Below are positions 11,990 through 20,442 of a stretch of 36,735 bases of DNA, piece after piece. Made by a program: the position numbers and the translations under genes. The stretch's first letter is position 1, and each line of letters opens with the position of its first letter. This DNA is from Pseudomonadota bacterium (lineage in GTDB: Bacteria > Pseudomonadota > Alphaproteobacteria > Rhizobiales > Beijerinckiaceae), in the NCBI GenBank assembly GCA_021804825.1, contig JAJZGX010000015.1:1-36735 (forward strand), read 5' to 3'. A model generated the notes under the pieces. The model made no database searches and was not told the DNA's origin. It saw only the letters and a program-made list of their open reading frames with translations.

Positions 11990-12919
11990 GTGAGTTACGT
12001 TACCGGTGCTCATATTGAATGGACGGGTTCGGAAGCGACCCCCGGCGATTATCTCGCGCTGCTGAAGCCGCGCGTGATGTCGCTGGTGGTGTTCACGGCG
12101 CTGGCCGGTCTGCTGATGGCACCGGGGCCGATCAACCCGCTGGTCGGCTTCATGTCGCTGCTGCTCATCGCGGTGGGGGCCGGTGCTTCAGGCGCGCTCA
12201 ACATGTGGGTCGACAGCGACATTGACGCGATCATGTCGCGCACCCAGAAGCGCCCGATCCCGGCGGGCAAGATTTCCCGAGATCAGGCGCTGGCCTTTGG
12301 CCTGACGCTTTCGGTTTTCTCGGTGGCCCTGCTCGGCATTGTCGCCAATATCGCGGCGGCGGCGCTGCTGGCCTTCACCATTTTCTTCTATGTCGTGATC
12401 TATTCGATGTGGCTGAAGCGCCTGACGCCGCAGAACATCGTCATTGGCGGTGCCGCCGGGGCATTCCCGCCGATGGTCGGTTATGTCGCCGCCACCGGCC
12501 ACGTCAGCCTGGGCTCCGTGGTGCTTTTCAGCATTATTTTCCTGTGGACGCCGCCGCATTTCTGGGCGCTGGCGCTGCTGAAATCGGAAGATTACGCCAA
12601 GGCGGGCATACCCATGATGCCAAATGCCAAGGGCGCGGATCGCACCAGACTGGAAATCCTGCTCTACACGCTGCTGCTGGTGCCGGTTGCGGTGGTGCCA
12701 TGGCTAATGGGTGCGGCATCGGTGACCTATGGGATCATCGCCATGGTCGCGGGCGCCCTCATGCTGGTCGCCGCGCTGCGGGTCTACAAGCTGCGCGAAG
12801 GCGCTGAGGCTGACCTTGCCGCCAAGCAATTGTTTGCTTTCTCAATTCTTTACCTGTCCCTGCTGTTTGCCGAATTCATCGCTGAACACGGCTTGGGGCT
12901 GGCATCAGGCCTGCTGTAA
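11990..12919 (+). CDS. ctaB: protoheme IX farnesyltransferase (heme O synthase)
   Basis: This 309-residue, multi-helix membrane protein of the UbiA prenyltransferase family adds a farnesyl group to heme B to make heme O, the precursor of heme A for the ctaD product. The Asp-rich motif N71-M-W-V-D75-S-D-I-D79 binds the prenyl diphosphate, and [13 protein letters not shown] follows as in other CtaB proteins. A second polar loop contains [21 protein letters not shown]. The start is GTG 11990 with GAGG 9 nt upstream; a TTG at 11975 in the same frame would include that ribosome-binding site, so I reject it. It belongs to the oxidase operon. Confidence 0.95.
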   Translation: MSYVTGAHIEWTGSEATPGDYLALLKPRVMSLVVFTALAGLLMAPGPINPLVGFMSLLLIAVGAGASGALNMWVDSDIDAIMSRTQKRPIPAGKISRDQALAFGLTLSVFSVALLGIVANIAAAALLAFTIFFYVVIYSMWLKRLTPQNIVIGGAAGAFPPMVGYVAATGHVSLGSVVLFSIIFLWTPPHFWALALLKSEDYAKAGIPMMPNAKGADRTRLEILLYTLLLVPVAVVPWLMGAASVTYGIIAMVAGALMLVAALRVYKLREGAEADLAAKQLFAFSILYLSLLFAEFIAEHGLGLASGLL

Positions 12920-12944
12920 CAGGTTGCTTCGAAAGGTTGCCTCC

Positions 12945-13124
12945 ATGGATCAGAAACTCACCGGAACTTCGGCCCCCAGCGGCATCGTGCTGACGCCAGC
13001 GCAGCTGCGCAGCCGCAAAGCCCGCAGCATCGCCATCGGCTGTGCCGTCGGCGCCTTGGTGATTTTCTTTTACGCCCTGACCATCATCAAGCTCGGGCCG
13101 CACGCTCTGGATGGTGGCTGGTAA
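12945..13124 (+). CDS. small single-helix membrane protein of the oxidase cluster (CoxF-like)
   Basis: This short gene encodes 59 residues. It has a polar N-terminus with LTPAQLRSRKARSIAIG, one membrane helix (about residues 29-48) and a short tail with IIKLGP. Small proteins of this layout sit between ctaB and ctaG in many alphaproteobacterial oxidase operons, sometimes called CoxF; a role in assembly is assumed but I know of no defined reaction. AAGG lies 8 nt upstream of ATG 12945. The stop overlaps the ctaG start in TAATG, so translation of the two is probably coupled. The position and the LTPAQ-R-SIAIG pattern are the main evidence. Confidence 0.85.
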   Translation: MDQKLTGTSAPSGIVLTPAQLRSRKARSIAIGCAVGALVIFFYALTIIKLGPHALDGGW

Positions 13125-13672
13125 TGAAGCAGCGAGCCCTCACCAACAGGTCTCTCGGCGTCATCATTGCCACTGTATTTGCCGGCATGATCGGCATGGC
13201 CTATGCCGCCGTGCCGCTGTATCGGATGTTCTGCGAAGCCACCGGCTACAATGGCACCGTGACGCAGGCCGATGGCTCCCCGCACCCGCTTGGCAAAAGG
13301 ATGATGCGCGTTGAATTCGACGCCAATGTCGGGCCGGGCCTCGACTGGAGCTTCGCGCCGGAAACCCAATCAGTTGAAGTGCGCACCGGGCAGGTAAAGA
13401 CGGTCTATTACAAATTCACCAATAATTCGGATCATACCGAAACGGCCCGCGCAGTCGATAACGTCGCGCCTTTGCGCGCCGGGCAATATGCCGTTAAAAT
13501 TCAGTGTTTCTGTGACACGATTCACACCCTGAAGCCTCATCAGACCGTCGAGTTGCCGCTGGTGTTCTATTTGAGCCGCAGGTTGGAGGCTTCGCGAGAA
13601 ATGCAAGGTGTCAATGCCGTGACGTTCTCCTATACCTTGTATGAAAACAAGGGACGAGCGCTGAACGGTTGA
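13124..13672 (+). CDS. ctaG: cytochrome c oxidase assembly protein CtaG (Cox11 family)
   Basis: This 182-residue copper chaperone delivers CuB to subunit I. It has one N-terminal membrane helix (about 11-31) and a periplasmic immunoglobulin-like domain. Copper-binding cysteines are C128 and C130 in QCFCDT, with C37 in RMFCEATGYNGT just outside the membrane, as in other Cox11 proteins. The C-terminal VNAVTFSYTLYE strand is also typical. Its ATG shares one base with the stop of the small upstream gene. ctaE follows after 68 nt. The tail after the CFC motif reads DTIHTL where many homologues have an aromatic or Glu-containing segment, a mild variation. Confidence 0.96.
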   Translation: MKQRALTNRSLGVIIATVFAGMIGMAYAAVPLYRMFCEATGYNGTVTQADGSPHPLGKRMMRVEFDANVGPGLDWSFAPETQSVEVRTGQVKTVYYKFTNNSDHTETARAVDNVAPLRAGQYAVKIQCFCDTIHTLKPHQTVELPLVFYLSRRLEASREMQGVNAVTFSYTLYENKGRALNG

Positions 13673-13740
13673 TGCAGTGGGATGAGTTTGTCCGGCGAGA
13701 AAGCAAGAGCGGGACAGACTGGAAATTTGGAGAGAGTTGA

Positions 13741-14610
13741 ATGTCAGACGCGCATGCCAAACCTAATCATGACTATCATCTGGTCAACCCAAGCCCATGG
13801 CCGCTGGTGGGTTCGCTGGCGGCTTTTGTCACGGCTATTGGCCTCATCACCTCCATGCATGGGATGCATATTGCAGGCGTAAAGCTCGGGCCGTTCCTGT
13901 TTGGCGCCGGGTTTCTCGGCATTATCTACACCATGGCCTCCTGGTGGCGTGATGTGATCCACGAGGCCAATGATCTTGGCGATCACACCCGTGTGGTGCA
14001 GATCAGCCATCGCTATGGCATGATTCTGTTCATCATTTCGGAAGTCATGTTCTTTGTGGCCTGGTTCTGGGCTTTTTTCCATTCCAGCCTGTTTCCCGGC
14101 GCCACCATCCAATATGCCCGTGATGCCTTCACGCACGGTGTCTGGCCGCCCAAGGGCACCCTGGCGATTGATCCGTGGGATTTGCCGCTGCTCAACACGC
14201 TGCTGCTGCTGACCTCCGGCACCACAGTCACCTGGGCGCATCATGCCTTGCTGCATAATGATCGCAAGGGCCTCAAGCAGGGTCTGGCGCTGACCATCAT
14301 CCTTGGCATGCTGTTCACGACCTGCCAGGCCTATGAATATATTCACGCGCCCTTCGCCTTTGCCCATTCGATTTATGGCGCGACCTTCTTCATGGCGACC
14401 GGCTTCCATGGTTTCCATGTCATTGTCGGGACAATTTTCCTGCTGGTGTGCCTGTTCCGCGCCAATGCCGGGCAATTTACACCAAAGCAGCATCTCGGCT
14501 TCGAGTTCGCGGCATGGTACTGGCACTTCGTCGACGTTGTCTGGCTGTTCCTGTTTTCCTGCATCTATGTGTGGGGCTCATGGGGCGCGGTGATCGAGCA
14601 CGCGCGCTGA
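13741..14610 (+). CDS. ctaE: cytochrome c oxidase subunit III
   Basis: This 289-residue, seven-helix subunit stabilises the catalytic core and helps proton uptake. Recognisable blocks are SWWRDVIHEAND, the SEVMFFVAWFWAFFHSSLFP helix, TWAHHALL, and the terminal WHFVDVVWLFLF, all at the usual positions. A GGAGAG ribosome-binding site lies just upstream of ATG 13741. It is the last gene of the oxidase cluster, because a strong terminator follows 24 nt after its stop. In many alphaproteobacteria a DUF983 gene and surf1 come next; here they do not. Confidence 0.97.
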   Translation: MSDAHAKPNHDYHLVNPSPWPLVGSLAAFVTAIGLITSMHGMHIAGVKLGPFLFGAGFLGIIYTMASWWRDVIHEANDLGDHTRVVQISHRYGMILFIISEVMFFVAWFWAFFHSSLFPGATIQYARDAFTHGVWPPKGTLAIDPWDLPLLNTLLLLTSGTTVTWAHHALLHNDRKGLKQGLALTIILGMLFTTCQAYEYIHAPFAFAHSIYGATFFMATGFHGFHVIVGTIFLLVCLFRANAGQFTPKQHLGFEFAAWYWHFVDVVWLFLFSCIYVWGSWGAVIEHAR

Positions 14611-14633
14611 CCCTTGCGTAAGGAAAATGGCTG

Positions 14634-14663
14634 AAAAGGGCGGCTGCGGTCGCCCTTTTTTTT
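14634..14663 (+). terminator. intrinsic terminator after ctaE
   Basis: AAAAGGGCG (14634-14642) pairs with CGCCCTTTT (14651-14659) around an 8-nt loop, and a run of Ts continues to 14663. The GC-rich stem plus T-tract is a textbook rho-independent terminator for the oxidase operon. It ends only 20 nt before the purD ATG. Confidence 0.9.
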
Positions 14664-14683
14664 GATGTTTCGGGAGAAAGCAC

Positions 14684-15961
14684 ATGCGGGTTTTGTTGAT
14701 CGGATCAGGCGGCCGCGAACATGCGCTGGCCATGGCCATGCGCAAAAGCCCGCGCCTCACCGCGCTTTTTGCCGCGCCCGGCAATCCCGGCATCGCCGCG
14801 CTGGCCGAATGTGTGGCACTCGATGCCGCAGATCACGCCGCCATTTCGGAATTTTGCCGAAATCAGCACATTGATCTGGTGGTGATCGGCCCGGAAGTGC
14901 CACTGGTAGCGGGCCTCGTCGATGGGCTTGTGGCGCAGGGAATTGCCTGCTTTGGCCCGACCAAAGCGGCCGCCCAGCTGGAAGGCTCGAAGGGTTTCAC
15001 CAAGCGCATCTGCGATGCCGCCGGCCTGCCTACGGCCGCATATCAGGCCTTTGATCGGCTCGCTCCGGCCATGGACGCGCTGGCGCGTCTCGGTGCGCCC
15101 CTGGTGGTAAAAGCCGACGGGCTTGCTGCCGGCAAGGGTGTCGTGGTGGCCGAAACCGTCGCCGAAGCCGAAGCGGCGCTGCAAAATATCTTCATGGCCC
15201 CCGGCGCCCGCGTTGTGCTCGAAGAGAAACTCGAAGGCGAGGAAGTTTCGTTCTTTGCCCTCTGCGATGGCCGCAACGCGTTGTATTTTGGTTCGGCGCA
15301 GGATCATAAACGCGTTGGGGAGGGCGACACAGGCCCCAATACCGGCGGAATGGGTGCCTATGCGCCCGCTCCGCGCATGACACCGGATCTGGTTGAAGAG
15401 GTGATGGCGCGAATCATCCGCCCCACCCTTGCGGAAATGAACCGCCGCGGCACCCCGTTTGCCGGCATGTTGTTTGCCGGGCTGATGCTCACCACGGATG
15501 GCCCCAAGCTCATTGAATTCAACACCCGCTTTGGCGACCCGGAAACGCAGGTGCTGTTGCCGCTGTTGCAGGATGATCTCCTGAGCCTGCTCGACGCCAG
15601 CGCTCATGCTAGCCTGCCAGCACACAGCCCGGCTCTGCGCGGGGGCGTGGCCCTGACCATTGTCGTCGCCGCCAAGGGCTATCCTGCCTCACCGAAGCAT
15701 GGCGGCATCATTGAAGGGCTCGAAGCCGCGGTGGCCCTGCCCGGCGTCATCATCACGCAGGCCGGAACCGGATTGAAGGATGGCCATCTCGTTGCGACGG
15801 GCGGCAGGGTTCTCAACATCACAGCGCTGGGCGCGACCTATGAAGAAGCCGCCACGCGTGCTTATGCCGCCTTGACCACCGTCACTTATGCTGACGGCAT
15901 CTGGCGGCGCGATATCGGCTGGCGCGTGCGCGGCATGTCACCGGCGCGCGAGGCGCTCTAG
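14684..15961 (+). CDS. purD: phosphoribosylamine-glycine ligase
   Basis: This 425-residue ATP-grasp enzyme joins 5-phosphoribosylamine and glycine to GAR, the second step of purine synthesis. The N-terminal GSGGREHALA (from residue 7), GPEVPLVAGLVDGL and GSKGFTK motifs, the ATP-grasp core VVKADGLAAGKGVVVA, and the metal-binding FNTRFGDPETQ are all present. A GGGAGAAAG ribosome-binding site sits between the terminator and ATG 14684. No promoter fits in the 20 nt after the terminator, so transcription must come through it or from inside ctaE. Its placement after an oxidase operon is probably incidental. Confidence 0.97.
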   Translation: MRVLLIGSGGREHALAMAMRKSPRLTALFAAPGNPGIAALAECVALDAADHAAISEFCRNQHIDLVVIGPEVPLVAGLVDGLVAQGIACFGPTKAAAQLEGSKGFTKRICDAAGLPTAAYQAFDRLAPAMDALARLGAPLVVKADGLAAGKGVVVAETVAEAEAALQNIFMAPGARVVLEEKLEGEEVSFFALCDGRNALYFGSAQDHKRVGEGDTGPNTGGMGAYAPAPRMTPDLVEEVMARIIRPTLAEMNRRGTPFAGMLFAGLMLTTDGPKLIEFNTRFGDPETQVLLPLLQDDLLSLLDASAHASLPAHSPALRGGVALTIVVAAKGYPASPKHGGIIEGLEAAVALPGVIITQAGTGLKDGHLVATGGRVLNITALGATYEEAATRAYAALTTVTYADGIWRRDIGWRVRGMSPAREAL

Positions 15962-16018
15962 CCAATCCGGCAAAACGACTTATGTATCCAAACAGGTTGT
16001 CCACAGACGCAGGTCGTG

Positions 16019-17449
16019 ATGGACGCAGTTCCAGCACAGGGCGCGACGGCCAGCATCGTCGTGAAGCAAATCATGAGTGATCAGGAAGCCAACCGCCTGT
16101 CGGCGCGGGCAACGCGCTATTTGCGCGTGGGTGCCAATCTCAGCGGGGTTGCGGCGCGCATGGCCGGCGCCCGCATCATGGGCACCTCCGACGCGCGCGC
16201 CGGCAATGCCGCAGCCCTCACTCAGGCGCTAGGTGGCCTGAAAGGGCCGCTGATGAAGGTCGCGCAATTGCTGTCAACCATCCCCGATGCCCTGCCCCCG
16301 GAATATGCCGAAGAGCTCTCGAAGCTGCAATCCGAAGCGCCGCCGATGGGCGCCGCCTTCGTCAAGCGCCGGATGATCGCCGAATTGGGCGCCAACTGGC
16401 AGTCGCGCTTCGCCGCTTTTGATTTGAAGCCGGTCGCCGCGGCATCGCTGGGCCAGGTGCATCGCGCCTCGACACTTCAGGGCGCGCCAGTCGCGGTGAA
16501 GCTGCAATATCCTGACATGGCTTCAGCGGTGGAAGCCGATCTCTCGCAATTGGAAATTCTGTTCGCGCTGCAACGCCAGATGGATGGCTCGATCGACACC
16601 CGCCAGATCCTGAAGGAAATCGCCGAGCGGGTGCGCGAGGAGCTGGATTACTTGCGCGAAGCCAAGCACGCCCGGCTTTACGGCCGGATTTTGCAAGGCA
16701 ATGTCCATGTTCGTGTTCCGACGCTGCACGAGAACCTCTCAACCCGGCGCTTACTGACGCTGGGCTGGCTGGAAGGCACCCGGTTGCTCACCTACAAGCA
16801 AGCCGCGCAGGAACATCGCAACACCATTGCCCGCGCCATGTTCGAGGCGTGGTGGTCGCCGATGCTGCGGGCCGGGATCATCCACGGCGATCCACACCTC
16901 GGCAATTATACCGTGTTTGAGGAGGATGGTGCACCGCAGGGCATCAACCTTCTGGATTATGGCTGCGTGCGGATATTCCCGCCCTCATTCGTGGGCGGGG
17001 TCATCGATCTCTATTGCGGGCTGCGCGACAATGACGAAGCGCGCATCGTCCACGCCTATGAGACCTGGGGATTCAAGGGTTTGAAACGCGAATTGATCGA
17101 GGTTCTCAACATCTGGGCGCGCTTCATTTACGGCCCGGTGTTCGATGATCGCGAACGTACCATCGCCGATGGCGTCAAGCCCGGCGAATATGGCCGCAAG
17201 GAAGCCTATCAGGTGCATCAGGAATTGAAACGCAAGGGGCCGGTGACGATCCCGCGCGAATTTGTGTTCATGGATCGTGCCGCCATCGGCGTCGGCGGCG
17301 TCTTGCTGCATCTCGATGCCAAACTGAATTTCAGCACTCTGTTTCGTGAATTCATCGAAGGCTTCGCGGTGGAAGCCCTCGCCCAGCGCCAAACCCAGTT
17401 ACTTGATGCGGTAGGCCTGGAGCCTTCCGCACCAAAGCGCGCGAGCTAG
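16019..17449 (+). CDS. ABC1/UbiB-family atypical kinase
   Basis: This 476-residue member of the UbiB/COQ8/ADCK family has a role, by family, in ubiquinone synthesis or lipid homeostasis as an ATP-dependent small-molecule kinase or ATPase. The Ala-rich loop AAAS is at 140-143, the ATP-site Lys is K161 in VAVKLQ, the catalytic segment HGDPHLGN spans 289-296 and the metal-binding DYG 313-315. The N-terminal KxGQ signature appears as KVAQ (80-83). The C-terminal membrane helices of UbiB proper are not obvious, so this is a soluble COQ8-like branch. ATG 16019 has AGG 5 nt upstream; ATG 16073 is an alternative start that keeps every motif. The stop overlaps the valS stop on the other strand. Confidence 0.88.
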   Translation: MDAVPAQGATASIVVKQIMSDQEANRLSARATRYLRVGANLSGVAARMAGARIMGTSDARAGNAAALTQALGGLKGPLMKVAQLLSTIPDALPPEYAEELSKLQSEAPPMGAAFVKRRMIAELGANWQSRFAAFDLKPVAAASLGQVHRASTLQGAPVAVKLQYPDMASAVEADLSQLEILFALQRQMDGSIDTRQILKEIAERVREELDYLREAKHARLYGRILQGNVHVRVPTLHENLSTRRLLTLGWLEGTRLLTYKQAAQEHRNTIARAMFEAWWSPMLRAGIIHGDPHLGNYTVFEEDGAPQGINLLDYGCVRIFPPSFVGGVIDLYCGLRDNDEARIVHAYETWGFKGLKRELIEVLNIWARFIYGPVFDDRERTIADGVKPGEYGRKEAYQVHQELKRKGPVTIPREFVFMDRAAIGVGGVLLHLDAKLNFSTLFREFIEGFAVEALAQRQTQLLDAVGLEPSAPKRAS

Positions 17450-20346
17450 AAAGCTGTTTCCACCCGCGTCAAGGCGGCCTTGAGTTTCTCGACCGCACGC
17501 GACCACTCGACCACCCGCTCGCGGTTTTCCTCGACGATCTCTTCAGGCGCGCGAGCGACAAAATCCTTGTTGGCGAGCTTGGCTTCGGTTTTGCCAATCT
17601 CGCCATCCAGTCGGGCAATTTCCTTTTTCAACCGCGCCGCCTCATTGGCAAGGTCAACAATGCCCGCCAGCGGCAGCGCCACCACGGTGCCACGCACCAG
17701 AAACTGTGCCGCTCCCTTGGGCGAACTGGTGGCAGATTCAAGCCCGGATGTGCGCGCCATGCGGCCCATGGTTTCCTGCCACTTGTGCGCGCGCGCCTGC
17801 AATGGTGCATCGGCGCCCACCAGCACCACCGGCATCTGCACATTGCCGGGCACGTTCATCTCATTGCGCAGCGAGCGGATTTCCGAAATCAGCTCAACCA
17901 CCCAGCCGATTTCAGCTTCGGCAGCCGAATTCTCGAGACCTTCAAGCTCCGGCCAGGGCGCAAGCGCCAGCACGCCTTCGCCAGACGGCTTGATGGCAGC
18001 CCAGATTTCCTCGGTCAGGAAGGGCATGAACGGATGCAGCAGCTTCACGGTCTCGCGCAGCAGGAACGCCGTGGTAGCCCTTGCCTCAAGCTTGGCCGCG
18101 CCATCGCCCCCCTGCAAAACCGGTTTGGCAAGTTCGAGATACCAATCGCAGTAAACACCCCAGACGAATTGATAGGCGGCATTGGCCGCATCGTTGAAGC
18201 GGTAGGCCTCGATGGCAGCCGTGATGGCCTGGCGGGCCTTGCCGAGTTCGCCCATCGCCCATTGGTTGAGCGCCTCGCTAACGCCATGCGGATCAAAGCC
18301 TTCGGGAACCAGCAGAGCCTCATTCATTTCAGCAAAGCGTGCGGCATTCCAGAGCTTGGTCGCAAAATTGCGATAGCCTTCGACGCGCGAGGTAGCAAGC
18401 TTGATGTCGCGACCTTGCGCCGCCATGGCGCAGAGCGTGAAGCGCAAGGCATCGGCACCATATTGATCGACAAGGGCGAGCGGGTCGATGACATTGCCTT
18501 TCGACTTCGACATTTTCGCGCCCTTCTCGTCGCGCACCAGAGCGTGGATGTAGATGTCCTTGAAAGGCACCTCACCCATAAAATGCATCCCCATCATCAT
18601 CATCCGGGCCACCCAAAAGAATATGATGTCAAAGCCCGTGACCAGCGTTGACGTTGGGTAATAGCGGGCAACCTCAGGCGTATTGTCGGGCCAGCCGAGG
18701 GTGGAGAAGGGCCAGAGCGCGGAGGAAAACCAGGTGTCGAGAACGTCGGGATCGCGGCGAAGCGTAAAGGAAGCGCCTTGGCTCCTCATCGCGCTTTCGA
18801 CATCAGGCGATATGGTTCCATCGCTAGTATATTTTGCCCAAGCGGCGGCGTAGGCAAGCTCTTCGGTCTCTGCGACAAACAGGTCCGTTGGATTGTTTTC
18901 AAAATTTGGCCCATACCAAACCGGAATCTGATGCCCCCACCAAAGCTGGCGCGAGATGCACCAGGGCTGGATGTTGTTCAGCCATTCAAAATAGGTTTTC
19001 TCCCAGTTTTTCGGGATGAAACCGGTCTGGCCGTCGATCACTGCTTTCAGCGCAGGCTGCGCCATGGTCTTGGCATCCACATACCATTGATCGGTGAGAT
19101 AAGGCTCGATCACCACGTTTGAGCGGTCGCCATGCGGCACCATGTGGCTGTGTGGCTCGATTTTGGCGAGAAAGCCTTTGGCGGCCATCATTTCGACAAT
19201 GGCAACGCGCGCGGTGAAGCGATCCATTTGGTTCAGGCTGTCAAAACGCTCTGAGCTCATGTTTAGGGTTTCGGCCTCATTAAAATTTGGCGTAATCCGC
19301 CCCTGCCGATCCAGCACATTGATCTGCTTCAACCCATGCCGCTTGCCGACTTCGAAATCATTGAAATCATGCGCGGGGGTGATCTTCACCGCGCCGGTGC
19401 CTTTTTCGGGGTCAGCGTAATCATCGCCAACAATCGGAATCACCCGACCAACCAGCGGCAGCACGACATTGCGGCCAATCAGATGCTTCAGCTTCTCGCT
19501 TTCTGGATGCACGGCGACGCCGCTGTCACCCAGCATGGTTTCGGGCCGCGTGGTGGCGACCTGAATATAGGTTGTGACATCATCGGCATTGTCAGCGACG
19601 CCTTGCAGCGGATAGTTGAAATAATACAAATGGCCGTTGGGGCTTTTGTCCAAAACCTTTTTCAACGCGGCAGCGTTGAGCGGCACGGCATTGCCTTCCG
19701 CATCCTTGTCATCGCGCGACCATTTGAACGCGCCCTTGCATTCGACCTGCACGACTTCCAGATCGGAAATCGCGGTCTGGAAATGCGGATCCCAATTGAC
19801 GAGGCGCTTGTCCCGGTAAATCAGCCGCTCATTGTAGAGTTGCACAAACACCTTGGCCACGGCGCGCTGCATCTGGCCCTGCTCGCCTTCCTGGCGATTG
19901 CCCATGGTGAAGCGCAAGCGTGACCAGTCACAAGAGGCGCCGAGGCGCTTCAATTGACCGATGATCGCGCCGCCGCTCTCCTCTTTCCAACGCCAGACCT
20001 TTTCGAGAAAAGCCTCGCGCCCCAGCGTGCGCCGGTCAGGCTCGCCGCGTTCCGCCAATTGCCGCTCCACCACCATTTGCGTGGCTATGCCAGCATGATC
20101 GGTGCCCGGTTGCCAGAGCACGTCCTTGCCGCGCATGCGCTCGAAGCGGCAGAGAATATCCTGCAATGTATTATTGAGCGCGTGGCCCATATGCAGGTTG
20201 CCGGTCACATTCGGCGGCGGAATGACGATGGTGAAGGGCGCCGCGCCCTTGCGATCCTCGCGTCCGGCCTTGAAGGCTTGCGCCTCCTCCCAAGCCGCAG
20301 CAACACGCGCCTCGACGGCGGCCGGATCGAATGTCTTTTCCATCAT
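17446..20346 (-). CDS. valS: valine-tRNA ligase
   Basis: This 966-residue class I aminoacyl-tRNA synthetase charges tRNA-Val. HMGH lies at 52-55 in NVTGNLHMGHALN, and KMSKS at 611-615 in GAKMSKSKGN. The CP1 editing domain lies between them (TTRPETMLGDSGVAVHP), the anticodon-binding domain follows, and a C-terminal coiled coil rich in Lys/Glu (ARLKKEIARLDGEIGK) ends the protein, as in bacterial ValRS. Two adjacent ATG codons (20346, 20343) are possible starts; the ribosome-binding site is weak. It lies 96 nt downstream of popZ on the same strand. Its stop codon and that of the UbiB-like gene share the palindrome CTAG. Confidence 0.98.
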   Translation of the reverse strand: MMEKTFDPAAVEARVAAAWEEAQAFKAGREDRKGAAPFTIVIPPPNVTGNLHMGHALNNTLQDILCRFERMRGKDVLWQPGTDHAGIATQMVVERQLAERGEPDRRTLGREAFLEKVWRWKEESGGAIIGQLKRLGASCDWSRLRFTMGNRQEGEQGQMQRAVAKVFVQLYNERLIYRDKRLVNWDPHFQTAISDLEVVQVECKGAFKWSRDDKDAEGNAVPLNAAALKKVLDKSPNGHLYYFNYPLQGVADNADDVTTYIQVATTRPETMLGDSGVAVHPESEKLKHLIGRNVVLPLVGRVIPIVGDDYADPEKGTGAVKITPAHDFNDFEVGKRHGLKQINVLDRQGRITPNFNEAETLNMSSERFDSLNQMDRFTARVAIVEMMAAKGFLAKIEPHSHMVPHGDRSNVVIEPYLTDQWYVDAKTMAQPALKAVIDGQTGFIPKNWEKTYFEWLNNIQPWCISRQLWWGHQIPVWYGPNFENNPTDLFVAETEELAYAAAWAKYTSDGTISPDVESAMRSQGASFTLRRDPDVLDTWFSSALWPFSTLGWPDNTPEVARYYPTSTLVTGFDIIFFWVARMMMMGMHFMGEVPFKDIYIHALVRDEKGAKMSKSKGNVIDPLALVDQYGADALRFTLCAMAAQGRDIKLATSRVEGYRNFATKLWNAARFAEMNEALLVPEGFDPHGVSEALNQWAMGELGKARQAITAAIEAYRFNDAANAAYQFVWGVYCDWYLELAKPVLQGGDGAAKLEARATTAFLLRETVKLLHPFMPFLTEEIWAAIKPSGEGVLALAPWPELEGLENSAAEAEIGWVVELISEIRSLRNEMNVPGNVQMPVVLVGADAPLQARAHKWQETMGRMARTSGLESATSSPKGAAQFLVRGTVVALPLAGIVDLANEAARLKKEIARLDGEIGKTEAKLANKDFVARAPEEIVEENRERVVEWSRAVEKLKAALTRVETAF

Positions 20347-20442
20347 GAAACATCACACCAAAGCAAGCACGCCAGGAAGGCGCTAGGTGGCGTCAAGAAG
20401 CGCAGCATAGCAGTGCTGTCAATGCCGCAGCTTCAAGTTTTC

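Noticed and set aside
15997-16005. TTGTCCACA, one base off the DnaA-box consensus
   Set aside because: It is a single copy with no AT-rich region or dnaA/gidA-type neighbours, so there is no support for an origin.
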